NCBI GenBank assembly: GCA_050014595.1
Contig: JBEKDA010000006.1
Coordinates: 1 to 64,000 of the forward strand
Reading direction: 5' to 3'
Origin: PALSA-129 sp050014595
GTDB lineage: Bacteria; Acidobacteriota; Terriglobia; Bryobacterales; Bryobacteraceae
DNA length: 64,000 bases
Shown: positions 1 through 9,000 of the stretch, one piece after another
Position numbering within the stretch: the first letter of the stretch is position 1
Layout of the letters: each line of letters starts with the position of its first letter
Made by a program: the position numbers and the translations under genes
The notes under the pieces: model-generated
The model's input: only the letters and a program-made list of their open reading frames with translations
Database searches by the model: none
What the model was told of the DNA's origin: nothing

Positions 1-1
1 C

Positions 2-85
2 AAGAACCTGCGCTACCTATTGCTGAAGGCGCAACGCATGGCAGCCACCAGGACCGAATTTGTGGTCTTCCAGAAAGCAGCCTAA
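2..85 (+). CDS. C-terminal fragment of an unidentified ORF at the window edge
   Basis: A frame open from the left edge ends at TAA (83-85) and would give about 27 residues, ending in FVVFQKAA. It overlaps the start of the AIPR gene. I do not recognise the family. It could be the end of a mobile-element protein, or the displaced N-terminal frame of the AIPR gene itself. Too short to decide. Confidence 0.25.
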   Translation, partial: KNLRYLLLKAQRMAATRTEFVVFQKAA

Positions 86-1337
86 AATGCGGGTCCCGTC
101 GAATTCCTGCGCAGAGCCCGAAGATGATGCCGCCTGGTTGAAGCTCGGTTCGGCGGGTGAACGGAGTAGCTATGTTGGGCGAGTGGGCGCAGCACAGCTC
201 GCTGAACTCTTCACTCGGGAGCGGTCAAGGCTCTTCACCCTGAACATCCGTAACTACATCGGGGACACCGCCACCAACAAGACCATCAGGAAGACCGCTC
301 TGGAGGACGCCGAGAACTTCTTCTTCTTCAATAACGGAATATCGGCACTTGCCGAGAGCGTTGAAGAGGACAAGAAGGACGCTCGAATACTGCATTGCCG
401 CAACCTCTCAATAGTCAACGGAGCGCAGACCGTCAGATCCTTGCACAAGGCCCACGTTGAGGATCCTGTCCGCGTTCGGGGGGTTCAGGTCCTTTTTCGT
501 CTGACCGAGACGACTTCAAAGAAGACATCCACAGAGCAAGAATTCCTCGACAACCTTACCAAGTACAACAACACACAAAACGCAATCAAAGTTTCTGATT
601 TCCGAAGTAACGACAAGATCCAGCACGACATCAAGGAGCGCTTCTACGCTCTCCCGTCGGTGAAGGGGAAGAAGTTTTCGTACAAGCGCAAACGGTCAGG
701 ACCCGGCGAGAGGGATGTAGCTGCCAGGACTGATACAACGATCGGAATGGAAGAGTTTACGAAGACCCTCTTTGCATTTCTGTTCGGGCCAGATGATGTC
801 TACGGCGGCACGAGTTATGTTTTCGACGCGACAGGCGAGGGTGGCTATACAAAACTCTTCGGTGATAATGGTCAAATTCTCCCAAGCCTGAGCAAAGAGA
901 CGTTTGAGTACTACAGCGGGATCTGGTTCGTGTGCAATTTCGCGAAGGAATTGTGGCGGACTGAATCACGGAAGACCAAACATAGCTCGCTGGAAAGGCG
1001 CTGGATGTTCTTCTATGCCCTTGGCGAGGCGTTGAGAACCTGTTACGGCGACAAGGGAACCTTGCGAATGGACCTGCGCCGGTTGAGCAGTCCGGCGTGG
1101 ATCGCTGATGGGCCTGACGGCAAAGTTCAGAAGGTGATAGAGCGGTTGTCGAGACTGACTTTCAAAGCTCTGAAGGAAGCGTACAATAGTGCATCCAGCT
1201 CGGGGGGCGGGAACTTCACCCACCGCAATTGGTTCAGGTCTCAGACCTCTCTACAGATCATTTCAGACAAAGTGGCTGACTCTTGGACTCTGCTTTCCGA
1301 GTACGCGGATGACTACCGGTTGCCTCACGCTCGTTAG
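60..1337 (+). CDS. AIPR-family (abortive infection phage resistance) protein, N-terminally short
   Basis: The 425-residue product carries the hallmarks of the AIPR family: an FFFFNNGI segment (N91-N92-G93) followed by IVNGAQT (N120-T124), with a Lys/Arg-rich middle and a C-terminal alpha-helical part. AIPR proteins are linked to phage defence and often sit in restriction or abortive-infection loci; the biochemical activity is not established from sequence. The start is TTG at 60, which has AGGA six bases upstream; ATG at 87 is the alternative. Family members I know of usually have a further N-terminal domain of 100-200 residues. Here an in-frame stop at 24-26 closes the frame, so the gene may be truncated or frameshifted. 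The HepT/MntA pair downstream on the other strand supports an accessory or defence setting. Confidence 0.7.
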   Translation: MWSSRKQPKMRVPSNSCAEPEDDAAWLKLGSAGERSSYVGRVGAAQLAELFTRERSRLFTLNIRNYIGDTATNKTIRKTALEDAENFFFFNNGISALAESVEEDKKDARILHCRNLSIVNGAQTVRSLHKAHVEDPVRVRGVQVLFRLTETTSKKTSTEQEFLDNLTKYNNTQNAIKVSDFRSNDKIQHDIKERFYALPSVKGKKFSYKRKRSGPGERDVAARTDTTIGMEEFTKTLFAFLFGPDDVYGGTSYVFDATGEGGYTKLFGDNGQILPSLSKETFEYYSGIWFVCNFAKELWRTESRKTKHSSLERRWMFFYALGEALRTCYGDKGTLRMDLRRLSSPAWIADGPDGKVQKVIERLSRLTFKALKEAYNSASSSGGGNFTHRNWFRSQTSLQIISDKVADSWTLLSEYADDYRLPHAR

Positions 1338-1371
1338 GACGGACGGTGTTCTCTAGCCAGCCACCAAGAAA

Positions 1372-1417
1372 GAAACCGTGAAAAACCGTAAAAAAACCGT
1401 GACAAAAAAACCGTGAC
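1372..1417. repeat. four short A-rich direct repeats (AAACCGT core)
   Basis: Four copies of an A-tract followed by ACCGT(G/A) occur at about 10-14 base spacing just after the AIPR stop codon. Read on the minus strand they are CACGGTTT units. No coding function is apparent. They could be binding iterons or slippage products. Confidence 0.5.
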
Positions 1418-1521
1418 AGGCTGCGTGTTTTCCATTTTCCCGCCACGGGCTAAGGACAGCGCGGTCCGTACGGCACTGGTCACCCGCCTTGGAAACCATA
1501 TTGGCCCTCGCCGGGGTTCGA

Positions 1522-1875
1522 TCACGGCGCCGATTCCAAGCTGTCGAATTCCGCCGTCGCGACGCGCCGTAACGCTGCAAGGTCATGGTGTACGGTGTGC
1601 CAGATCAGAGCTTCGTCTACAGCTTCGTATTCATGCCGGTAGACGTTGCCAGCCGCGGCGATGGCCACCCAATCAACTTCGGGGTGCCGGCCTATCAGCT
1701 CGTTGGGAAGCCGCCGTGACGCCTCCGAGACAATCTCCAGAGCGCGAACGACGGCGTAAACCGTCTTTCGGTCCATGCGGAACGCCGGGAAGTCGAGTTG
1801 GACGGTGAAAGCCTCGATCGCGTCAATGTTGTCGATTATGTCCCGCAGACGTTGAGCTGGGTTCTTAGAAGGCAT
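1522..1875 (-). CDS. hepT: HepT-like (DUF86) toxin of a HepT/MntA pair
   Basis: A 117-residue all-helical DUF86/HepT protein. Family members are RNases or AMPylated toxins whose active site is an R-x4-6-H-x-Y motif. Here the corresponding segment is GNVYRHEY (residues 76-83): His81 and Tyr83 are kept, but the usual leading Arg of RNxxxH is Gly76, and an Arg sits directly before the His. I believe this GNxxRHxY variant is a recurring subfamily, but cannot check that here. The ATG at 1875 lies inside the end of mntA (11-base overlap), so the pair is translationally coupled, with the antitoxin gene first. Pairing with MntA suggests toxin control by AMPylation, as in known HepT/MntA systems. Confidence 0.85.
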   Translation of the reverse strand: MPSKNPAQRLRDIIDNIDAIEAFTVQLDFPAFRMDRKTVYAVVRALEIVSEASRRLPNELIGRHPEVDWVAIAAAGNVYRHEYEAVDEALIWHTVHHDLAALRRVATAEFDSLESAP

Positions 1876-2167
1876 GTATCGAGTCGCGCAGAATGTTCTC
1901 GCGGAGCAGGGGCTTCAGAGTTCTGCGGTTCACCACGTCGCCGGCGCCATCGAGGAGCTGGTTGATGTAGAGCTTCAGCCTGGCGTACTCGAAAACTCCC
2001 ATGGGCCGATCTTCATCGAGTTCCACCAGCACATCGATATCGCTGTTCGCACTGGCTTCTCCCCGGGCGACCGAGCCGAACACCGCGGCGTGAGACACGC
2101 CGAGCAGCCGCAACTCGTTCTGGTGAGTGCGGAGAGTTTGCAGAACGTCGCTAAGGGCCGCGGTCAT
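1865..2167 (-). CDS. mntA: MntA-like minimal nucleotidyltransferase antitoxin
   Basis: A 100-residue stand-alone nucleotidyltransferase. The signature GSVARGEASANSDID (about residues 31-45) fits the GS-x10-D-x-D motif of the pol-beta-like fold, with both metal-binding Asp residues present. In characterised pairs, MntA transfers AMP groups to a Tyr next to the HepT active site and so silences the toxin. It is the first gene of a two-gene minus-strand operon and overlaps hepT by 11 bases. Length and motif are typical of the family. The promoter should lie in 2168-2359, which also holds a long hairpin and a dispersed repeat copy. Confidence 0.88.
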   Translation of the reverse strand: MTAALSDVLQTLRTHQNELRLLGVSHAAVFGSVARGEASANSDIDVLVELDEDRPMGVFEYARLKLYINQLLDGAGDVVNRRTLKPLLRENILRDSIHAF

Positions 2168-2225
2168 CTTTCACCACGAGTCTACCAAACGGGCATGCCG
2201 CGCGCGACGGAATCGCGGGCAAAGC

Positions 2226-2272
2226 GGGGACAGCTATCCAATTCCAAAGGCGGGAATTGGATAGCAGTCCCC
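2226..2272. repeat. long intergenic hairpin (20-bp arms, 7-bp loop)
   Basis: The left arm 2226-2245 and right arm 2253-2272 are reverse complements with a single A/A mismatch. The arms contain CTATCCAATTCC and GGAATTGGATAG. It lies between the divergent mntA and the propeller gene, immediately before a dispersed repeat copy. There is no U-tract, so it is more likely a REP-like element than a terminator. Confidence 0.75.
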
Positions 2273-2280
2273 GTTTTGCG

Positions 2281-2316
2281 GGGACGGACACCGCTCCCTC
2301 ACGGTCGCGGCTCGCA
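2281..2316 (+). repeat. dispersed intergenic repeat, copy 1 (partial)
   Basis: This copy matches, with a few changes, the right half of copies at 11926-11981 (opposite strand) and 61641-61697. The shared core is ACCGCTCCCT followed by ACGGTCGCGGCT. It lies between mntA and the propeller gene. Confidence 0.7.
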
Positions 2317-2359
2317 TCGCCGTACATTTGTTCCCCGGCTGGTGTATGCTCCAAAGATC

Positions 2360-5300
2360 ATGAGATTCCGCTTCCTATTCGTGTGTGCCGCCGGCGCTGC
2401 CATTGCGCTGTTCGCCCAGCAATACAGTCCCAGCCTCTACAACGGCATGCGCTGGCGCCAGGTCGGCCCCTTCCGCGCCGGACGCATCTCGGCTGTAGCC
2501 GGTGTACCCGGTGATCCCGCCACGTACTATCTCGGCACCCCCGGTGGCGGGATCTGGAAGTCCACCTCCGGCGGCGTCACCTGGAAGCCCATCTTCGACG
2601 CCACCCACATGGACTCGGTCGGCTCTATCGCCGTGGCGCGATCCAATCCCAACATCGTCTACGTCGGAACCGGCGACGTCAGCAGCGTGGAGAAATCGGT
2701 CAATGTGGGCAACGGCATGTGGAAGTCCGTCGATGCCGGCGCGCACTGGCAGCAGATCGGCCTCGGGGAGACCCACCACATCGTGTCGCTGGTGGTGGAT
2801 CCGAAGAATCCCGACATCGTGCTGGCGGCTGCGCTGGGCCACACTTATGCGCGCAACGAAGAGCGCGGCGTTTTTCGCACCACCGATGGCGGCCGCACCT
2901 GGAACAAGGTGCTCTACAAGGGCGACAACATCGGCGCGGTCAACCTGGTTGCCGATCCCGACAACCCGCAGACGCTCTTTGCCGCGCTCGAGGTCTACCT
3001 GACGCTTCCCAACGCCGGCCGCGGCGGCGCTGGCGGTGGCGGCGGTGGGGGCGGCGGCCGCGGAGCGAACGCTGAGCCGGACACTTCCGGCGCGGGCATC
3101 TACAAATCCACGGACCAGGGCCTCACCTGGACCGCAATCACCGGCCACGGCCTCCCGGAATCCGGCATGGGCCGTATTGGCCTGGCGGTGGCCGCCGGAA
3201 CGGGCGGGCAGCGTGTCTTCGCGGTGATGACCGGCGGCATGTTCCGCTCGGACGACGGCGGCGCCAACTGGCATCGCAGTACCACCGATTCGCGCTCCAA
3301 CGGCAGCGCCTACTTCAGCCAGGTCTACGTAGCGCCCGATAATCCCGACATTGTTTACGTCGTCCAGACTTCCATGTACCGCTCCACCGACGGCGGCCAG
3401 ACCTTCGAGGCTTTCAAGGGCGCCCCCGGCGGCGACGACTACCACGTCCTGTGGATTGACCCGACCAACGGCAAGCGCATCTTGGCCGGCGTGGACCAGG
3501 GCCCGACGATCAGCCTGGACGGCGGCCACACCTGGGATTTAAACTGGTACAATCTTCCCAACGGGCAGTTCTACCACATCTCCACCGACACCCGGTTCCC
3601 TTATTGGATCTACGGCACCCAGCAGGATAGCGGCTCTGCCGGGACCGCCAGCCGCGGCGCGTTCGGGCAAATCACTTTCATGGAATGGATACCCTCGGCG
3701 GGCGCCTACGAGTTCGGCTACATCCATGCCGATCCGCTGGACCCCAATATCATCATGGCCAGTGGCCAAGGCACTACCATCCAGCGCTATGACGCGGTCA
3801 ACCGCCAGATCCAAAACGTCTCGCCACCACGCAGCGGAGGATACCGTTTCGCCAACACGCCCCCGCATCTCTTCTCTTCCGCGGACGGACACATCTTCTA
3901 CCTCGGCGCGCAGTACCTGCTGGAGACCCGCGACCTCGGCAACACCTGGAAAGCCGTGAGCCCCGACGTCACATTGGCTCCCGGCGAAACCGCGCCCCCT
4001 GCTGAACCGGTAGAGCCACCGGCGGGGCCGCCAGCCGCAGGCGGCCGCGGCGGCCGTGGCGCGGGCATCTCGGCCATCGCGCCCTCGCCCATACGGGCCG
4101 GAGCGGTTTGGGTGGGTACTTCCAACGGCAAGATCCAAATGACCGCGGATGGCTCCTCCTGGAACCACGTCACGCCCTCCGACTTGCCTGCCAATACTGC
4201 CATCCAGCAGGTGGAAGCCTCCCCGCACAACATCGACACGGCCTTTTTTACCTTGGATCACCACAACTCCAACGACTTCGCCCCCTACATCTTCCGCACC
4301 CGCGATGGCGGCAAGACCTGGACACGCATCGTCTCCGGCATCCCGGAGAACGAAATCGCGCGCGTGGTGAAAGAAGACCCCGTCCGCGCCGGCCTGCTTT
4401 ACGCCGGCACCGAACACGGCGCCTGGGTCTCGTTCGATTACGGCGATCACTGGCAATCGCTGCAACTAAACCTGCCTACCGCCTCGGTGCGCGATCTCGA
4501 AATCCACGGAGACGACCTCGTCGCCGGCACCTACGGCCGCGCCTTCTGGATCCTCGACGACCTCACCCCGCTGCGCCAGCTCACGCCCCAGGTCTCATCC
4601 TCAAACGTCTACCTCTTCCGCCCGCAGACCGCCATCCGCGTGCGCAACGATACTGACTTTGACACCCCGTTTCCGCCCGAGATGCCCGCCGGCACGAACC
4701 CGCCCGATGGCGCTATTTTGAACTACTATCTGAGGTCCGTCCCCGCGGGCCCGCTCAGCATCGCCATCTATGACGCAGCCGGCAAGCTCGTCCGCGAGTT
4801 GACCAGCGTGCCGCCGATGCCCGAGCCTGAGCCGCAACTCAACATTCCCAACTACTGGATCGAGCGCCCGCACCCGCTTCCCGCCGCCGCGGGCATGAAC
4901 CGCGCCGTATGGGACTTGCGCTATACGCCGCCGCCCTCGTTCAGTCGCGGGACGACCACCGGGTCTTACCCCATCTCCGCGCTCTATGGCGCCACTCCCG
5001 CCGAACCCCGCGGCCCGCTGGTCGCTCCCGGCGATTACGAAGTCCGTCTCACGGCCGGCGGCGCAACCTTGCGCCAACCGTTGCATGTGGTCATGGAGCC
5101 GCGCGTGAAGACTCCGCCGCAGGGCATCATTCAGCAGCGAGACCTCGGCTTGCTGATCTCCGAGGGCATGACCTCAAGCCACGCCGCTAATCAACAGGTA
5201 GCCGACCTGCGTGCCGCGCTGGCCGCATTGCAATCTCCACCCGATGCCGCGGGCGCTTTGGCTACCAAGGCCGCCACCTTCGGCGGCGCTCCCGCCGGCC

Positions 5301-5605
5301 GTGGAGGACGCGGCGGTGGTGGCGGCGGATTCGGCGGTCGTGGAGGTGGCGGCGCCACTACCGTCAACTTCACGACCCTGAACGGCGAGTTCGGTACCCT
5401 CATGACCAACGTGGAGCAGGGCGACTTCGCTCCCACCCAAGCCATGCAGGAGACGTATCACGACGCTTGCCAGCAACTTACGCAGGCGCTCACCCAGTGG
5501 GAAGAGCTCAAGAGCAAGGACCTCGCCGCGCTCAACGCGCTTTTAGGCGCGAGTAAAATCGCGGTTCCACCGCCGGCGCCGGCTGGGCCGTCCTGCGGAA
5601 GATAG
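2360..5605 (+). CDS. secreted BNR/sortilin (VPS10)-type beta-propeller protein
   Basis: The start is the ATG at 2360, which opens a clear signal peptide (MRFRFLFVCAAGAAIALFAQ); the frame is open further upstream but that part is not protein-like. The 1081-residue product has many BNR/Asp-box repeats (for example TDGGRTW, SDDGGANW, STDGGQTF, RDGGKTW) from about residue 40 to 740. This is the fold of sortilin-type ten-bladed propellers and of xyloglucanase-like or photosystem-assembly-like secreted proteins. A C-terminal all-beta or helical part follows. Three Gly-rich loops interrupt it, including one of nine consecutive Gly near residue 220 and another near residue 985. It probably acts outside the cytoplasm on polysaccharide or protein ligands; substrate unknown. 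Confidence 0.8.
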   Translation: MRFRFLFVCAAGAAIALFAQQYSPSLYNGMRWRQVGPFRAGRISAVAGVPGDPATYYLGTPGGGIWKSTSGGVTWKPIFDATHMDSVGSIAVARSNPNIVYVGTGDVSSVEKSVNVGNGMWKSVDAGAHWQQIGLGETHHIVSLVVDPKNPDIVLAAALGHTYARNEERGVFRTTDGGRTWNKVLYKGDNIGAVNLVADPDNPQTLFAALEVYLTLPNAGRGGAGGGGGGGGGRGANAEPDTSGAGIYKSTDQGLTWTAITGHGLPESGMGRIGLAVAAGTGGQRVFAVMTGGMFRSDDGGANWHRSTTDSRSNGSAYFSQVYVAPDNPDIVYVVQTSMYRSTDGGQTFEAFKGAPGGDDYHVLWIDPTNGKRILAGVDQGPTISLDGGHTWDLNWYNLPNGQFYHISTDTRFPYWIYGTQQDSGSAGTASRGAFGQITFMEWIPSAGAYEFGYIHADPLDPNIIMASGQGTTIQRYDAVNRQIQNVSPPRSGGYRFANTPPHLFSSADGHIFYLGAQYLLETRDLGNTWKAVSPDVTLAPGETAPPAEPVEPPAGPPAAGGRGGRGAGISAIAPSPIRAGAVWVGTSNGKIQMTADGSSWNHVTPSDLPANTAIQQVEASPHNIDTAFFTLDHHNSNDFAPYIFRTRDGGKTWTRIVSGIPENEIARVVKEDPVRAGLLYAGTEHGAWVSFDYGDHWQSLQLNLPTASVRDLEIHGDDLVAGTYGRAFWILDDLTPLRQLTPQVSSSNVYLFRPQTAIRVRNDTDFDTPFPPEMPAGTNPPDGAILNYYLRSVPAGPLSIAIYDAAGKLVRELTSVPPMPEPEPQLNIPNYWIERPHPLPAAAGMNRAVWDLRYTPPPSFSRGTTTGSYPISALYGATPAEPRGPLVAPGDYEVRLTAGGATLRQPLHVVMEPRVKTPPQGIIQQRDLGLLISEGMTSSHAANQQVADLRAALAALQSPPDAAGALATKAATFGGAPAGRGGRGGGGGGFGGRGGGGATTVNFTTLNGEFGTLMTNVEQGDFAPTQAMQETYHDACQQLTQALTQWEELKSKDLAALNALLGASKIAVPPPAPAGPSCGR

Positions 5606-6018
5606 CGAGGAATCCTCCAGGAGCTGAGGCGCGTCGCTCGTGTGGTGTCCCGTCGGAGGTGGATGGGGGTATCGCTCTTTGATGTCTTCCGGGTCTTCTT
5701 GCGGAAGGCATGCAGGACGTAGATGGCAGCCTAATGCCCCGCGCCTTCTTCTTTGCGCCAGGCCCCGCCGCACCGCCGCCCGCATCGCATTTCGCCGGCT
5801 CGGCGCCAGTGCGGTGCCATACGAACTCTCTCATCCGCGCGATGCGCGAAAGCCTCTCCCCTTCTGGAGATTGAACTCTACGGGAAACGGTGGCGAAGAT
5901 CGTCGCGGCGGTGTAAAGTCGCGGCGGTGTAAAGAGGTTGCAAAACCGGTGGGCGCGGTCGTGAGACAATTTGGAATATAACCTCGAAAGAAGCCGCTGA
6001 CAAGGACCTGACTCGGGA
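5606..6018. other. 413-base intergenic region without a convincing gene
   Basis: A 113-codon open frame (5640-5981, +) exists but is Arg/Cys-rich and lacks a family signature or ribosome binding site, so I do not call it. The region must carry the promoter of the RND operon. It includes the 16-bp tandem duplication at 5902-5933. Confidence 0.5.
5902..5933. repeat. perfect 16-bp tandem duplication
   Basis: GTCGCGGCGGTGTAAA is repeated twice without a gap (5902-5917 and 5918-5933), 85 bases before the RND permease start. It could be a duplicated regulator site or simple replication slippage. Confidence 0.85.
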
Positions 6019-9000
6019 ATGTGGATTGTCCGTATTGCGCTGGACCGGCCGTATACCTTTATCGTACTGGCGCTATTGATTTTGATCCTCAGCCCGGTCA
6101 TCATCTTGCGCACCCCCACCGACATCTTCCCCAACATCGATATCCCGGTAATCGCCGCCGCCTTCAACTACACCGGCCTGAATGCCGAAGAGATGGAAGA
6201 GCGCATCACCACCGGGTACGAGCGGTCGCTCACTACCACGGTCAGTGACATTGAGCACATCGAGTCGCAATCCATCAATGGCCGCGCCATCATCAAAGTG
6301 TTTTTTCAGCCGTCCGCCAACATCAACTCGGCCACCGCCCAGGTGACCGCCATTTCCCAGGCGGTCCTGCGCCAAATGCCTCCGGGCATCACCCCGCCTT
6401 TCCTGCTGGTCTACAACGCCTCCAGCGTGCCCATCCTGCAGCTTGGCCTTTCCGGCAACGGTCTCTCCGAACAGCAGCTCTTTGATTTCGGCGTCAACTT
6501 TATCCGCACCCGGCTGATTACGGTGCCCGGCTGCGCCATCCCGTACCCCTACGGAGGCAAGCAACGGCAGATCATGGTTGACCTCAACCCGACCCAGCTT
6601 CAGGCCAAGGGCCTTTCCCCCTCCGACGTGGTCAACGCGGTCAACGCACAGAACCTGATTATTCCCGCGGGGAGCTCGAAGATCGGCCAGTTCGAATACG
6701 ACGTCGACTTGAACGGCAGCCCCAAGAGCGTGGACGATTTCAACGATTTTCCGGTCAAGGTGGTCAACGGCGCGCCCATCTACATCCGCGATGTCGCGCA
6801 CGTTCGCGACGGCTTCGCGCCGCAAACCAACATCGTGCGCCAGGACGGCAGCCGCGCCACTCTCCTGACCGTCCTCAAGGCCGGGAATGCGTCGACCCTG
6901 GCGGTGGTAGATGGCGTCCGCAAACTTCTGCCCGTGATCGCGGCCACCCTGCCGCCTTCGTTGAAGATCCAGCCGCTCGACGATCAGTCGGTTTTCGTGC
7001 GCGCATCGGTCAACGGGGTGCTCCGCGAGGCGGTGCTCGCCGCCTGCCTCACGGGAATCATGATCCTGGTGTTTCTGGGAAGCTGGCGCAGCACGCTGAT
7101 CATCGCGGTCTCCATTCCGCTCTCCATCCTGACGTCGGTGATGGTGCTGAGCTTTCTCCACGAGACCATCAACATCATGACGCTGGGCGGCCTGGCGCTG
7201 GCAGTCGGCATTCTGGTGGACGACGCCACCGTGACCATCGAAAACATCGAGCGCTTCCTCGAAGAAGGTCACGATTTGCACCAGGCCATCCTGGGGGGCG
7301 CCGCACAGATCGCGGTTCCCGCCCTGGTCTCCACGCTATGCATCTGCATCGTCTTCCTCCCCATGTTTCTGCTGAGCGGCGTGGCGCGCTATCTGTTTGT
7401 GCCGCTGGCCGAGGCCGTGGCGTTCGCCATGCTGGCATCCTATGTGCTTTCGCGAACCCTCGTTCCCACCCTGGCCATGTACCTGTTGCGGCGCAAGGCT
7501 CACGGCCGCAGCCGCAACCCGTTCGTCATCCTGCAGCGTGCCTTCGACCGCGGATTCGGCCGCCTGCGCGCCGCCTATGTCGGCCTGTTGGGCTCTCTGG
7601 TTCGCCTGCGGGTGCTCTTCGTCCCCCTGTTTCTGCTGGGCTGCCTTTCGGCGTTCCTGCTCTTTCCGAAACTGGGCCAGGATTTCTTTCCCAGCTCCGA
7701 TACCGGCCAGTTCAAGCTGCACATGCGCGTCAAGACCGGGACGCGAATCGAGGAGACGGCCCGCACCTGCGACCTGGTGGAACAGTCCATCCGGCGCCAC
7801 ATTCCCCAAGAGCAACTGGTCAGCGTTCTGGACGAGATCGGCCTGCCCTACAGCAGCATCAACATGATCTACAGCAATTCCGCCCCCGTGGGCACGGCCG
7901 ACGCCGACATCTTCGTATCGCTTACCCCGGACCACCGCCCCACCGCGGAATTCGTCCGCACCCTGCGCCAGACGCTCCCCCAGGAATTCCCCGGCGTTAC
8001 CTTCTACTTCCTGCCCGACGACATCGTCAGCCAGATCCTGAATTTCGGTCTGCCCGCGCCCATCGACGTGCAGGTGGTCGGTAACAATGTGGAGGCGAAC
8101 CGCGAGCTGGCCGACCGCTTGATGGATCAGATGCGCCGCATCCCGGGCATTGCCGACTTGCGCATCCAGCAACTGTTCGACCAGCCCAAGCTCCACGTCA
8201 CCACCGACCGCACCAAGGCGGCGCAAAGCGGTTTCACCCAAGCGGACGTCGCCGCCAGCCTGCTGATTTCCCTCAGCGGCAGTTTCCAGACGCAACCGGC
8301 TTTCTGGGTCAGTCCCGACAATGGCGTCAGCTATAGCGTAGCGACGCAGACCCCCCAGTATGCAGTGCAATCGCTGCAGGACCTGCGCAATATCTCGCTC
8401 ACCTCGCGGCCTAACGGGCCCGCCGAAATCCTCAACGATCTCACCTCCATCAGCCGCGGCAGCGGCATGGCGGTGGCCGTTCATTACGGTATTCAACGCG
8501 TCGTCGACATCTTCGGTGCGGTGGACCGCCGCGACCTGGGAAGCGTCGGCGCCGACGTGCAGCGGGTCGTGGACAGCCATCGCAATGAAGTGCCGCGGGG
8601 CTCTCAGGTGATCATTCGGGGCCAGGTGGACACCATGAGCACTTCCTTTCGCGGCCTCGCCGGCGGTCTGGTTTTCGCCATCGTCCTGGTCTACCTTCTG
8701 ATCGTGGTGAATTTCCAGTCGTGGCTGGACCCGTTTATCATCATCATGGCCTTGCCTGGAGCCCTGGCCGGCATCGTGTTGATCCTGTTTATCACCCGCA
8801 CCACGCTCAGCGTCCCCGCCATGATGGGGGCCATCATGTGCATGGGAGTAGCCACCGCCAACAGCATTCTGGTAGTCAGCTTCGCCAAGGACATGTTGCT
8901 GCAGACCGGCGACCCGATGCGGGCCGCGCTGGCTGCCGGCGAAACGCGCTTCCGGCCGGTGCTGATGACCGCGCTGGCCATGATCATCGGCATGATTCCG

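Noticed and set aside
5640..5981. 113-codon plus-strand frame before the RND operon
   Set aside because: No ribosome binding site, Arg/Cys-rich composition and it spans a tandem duplication; most likely non-coding.
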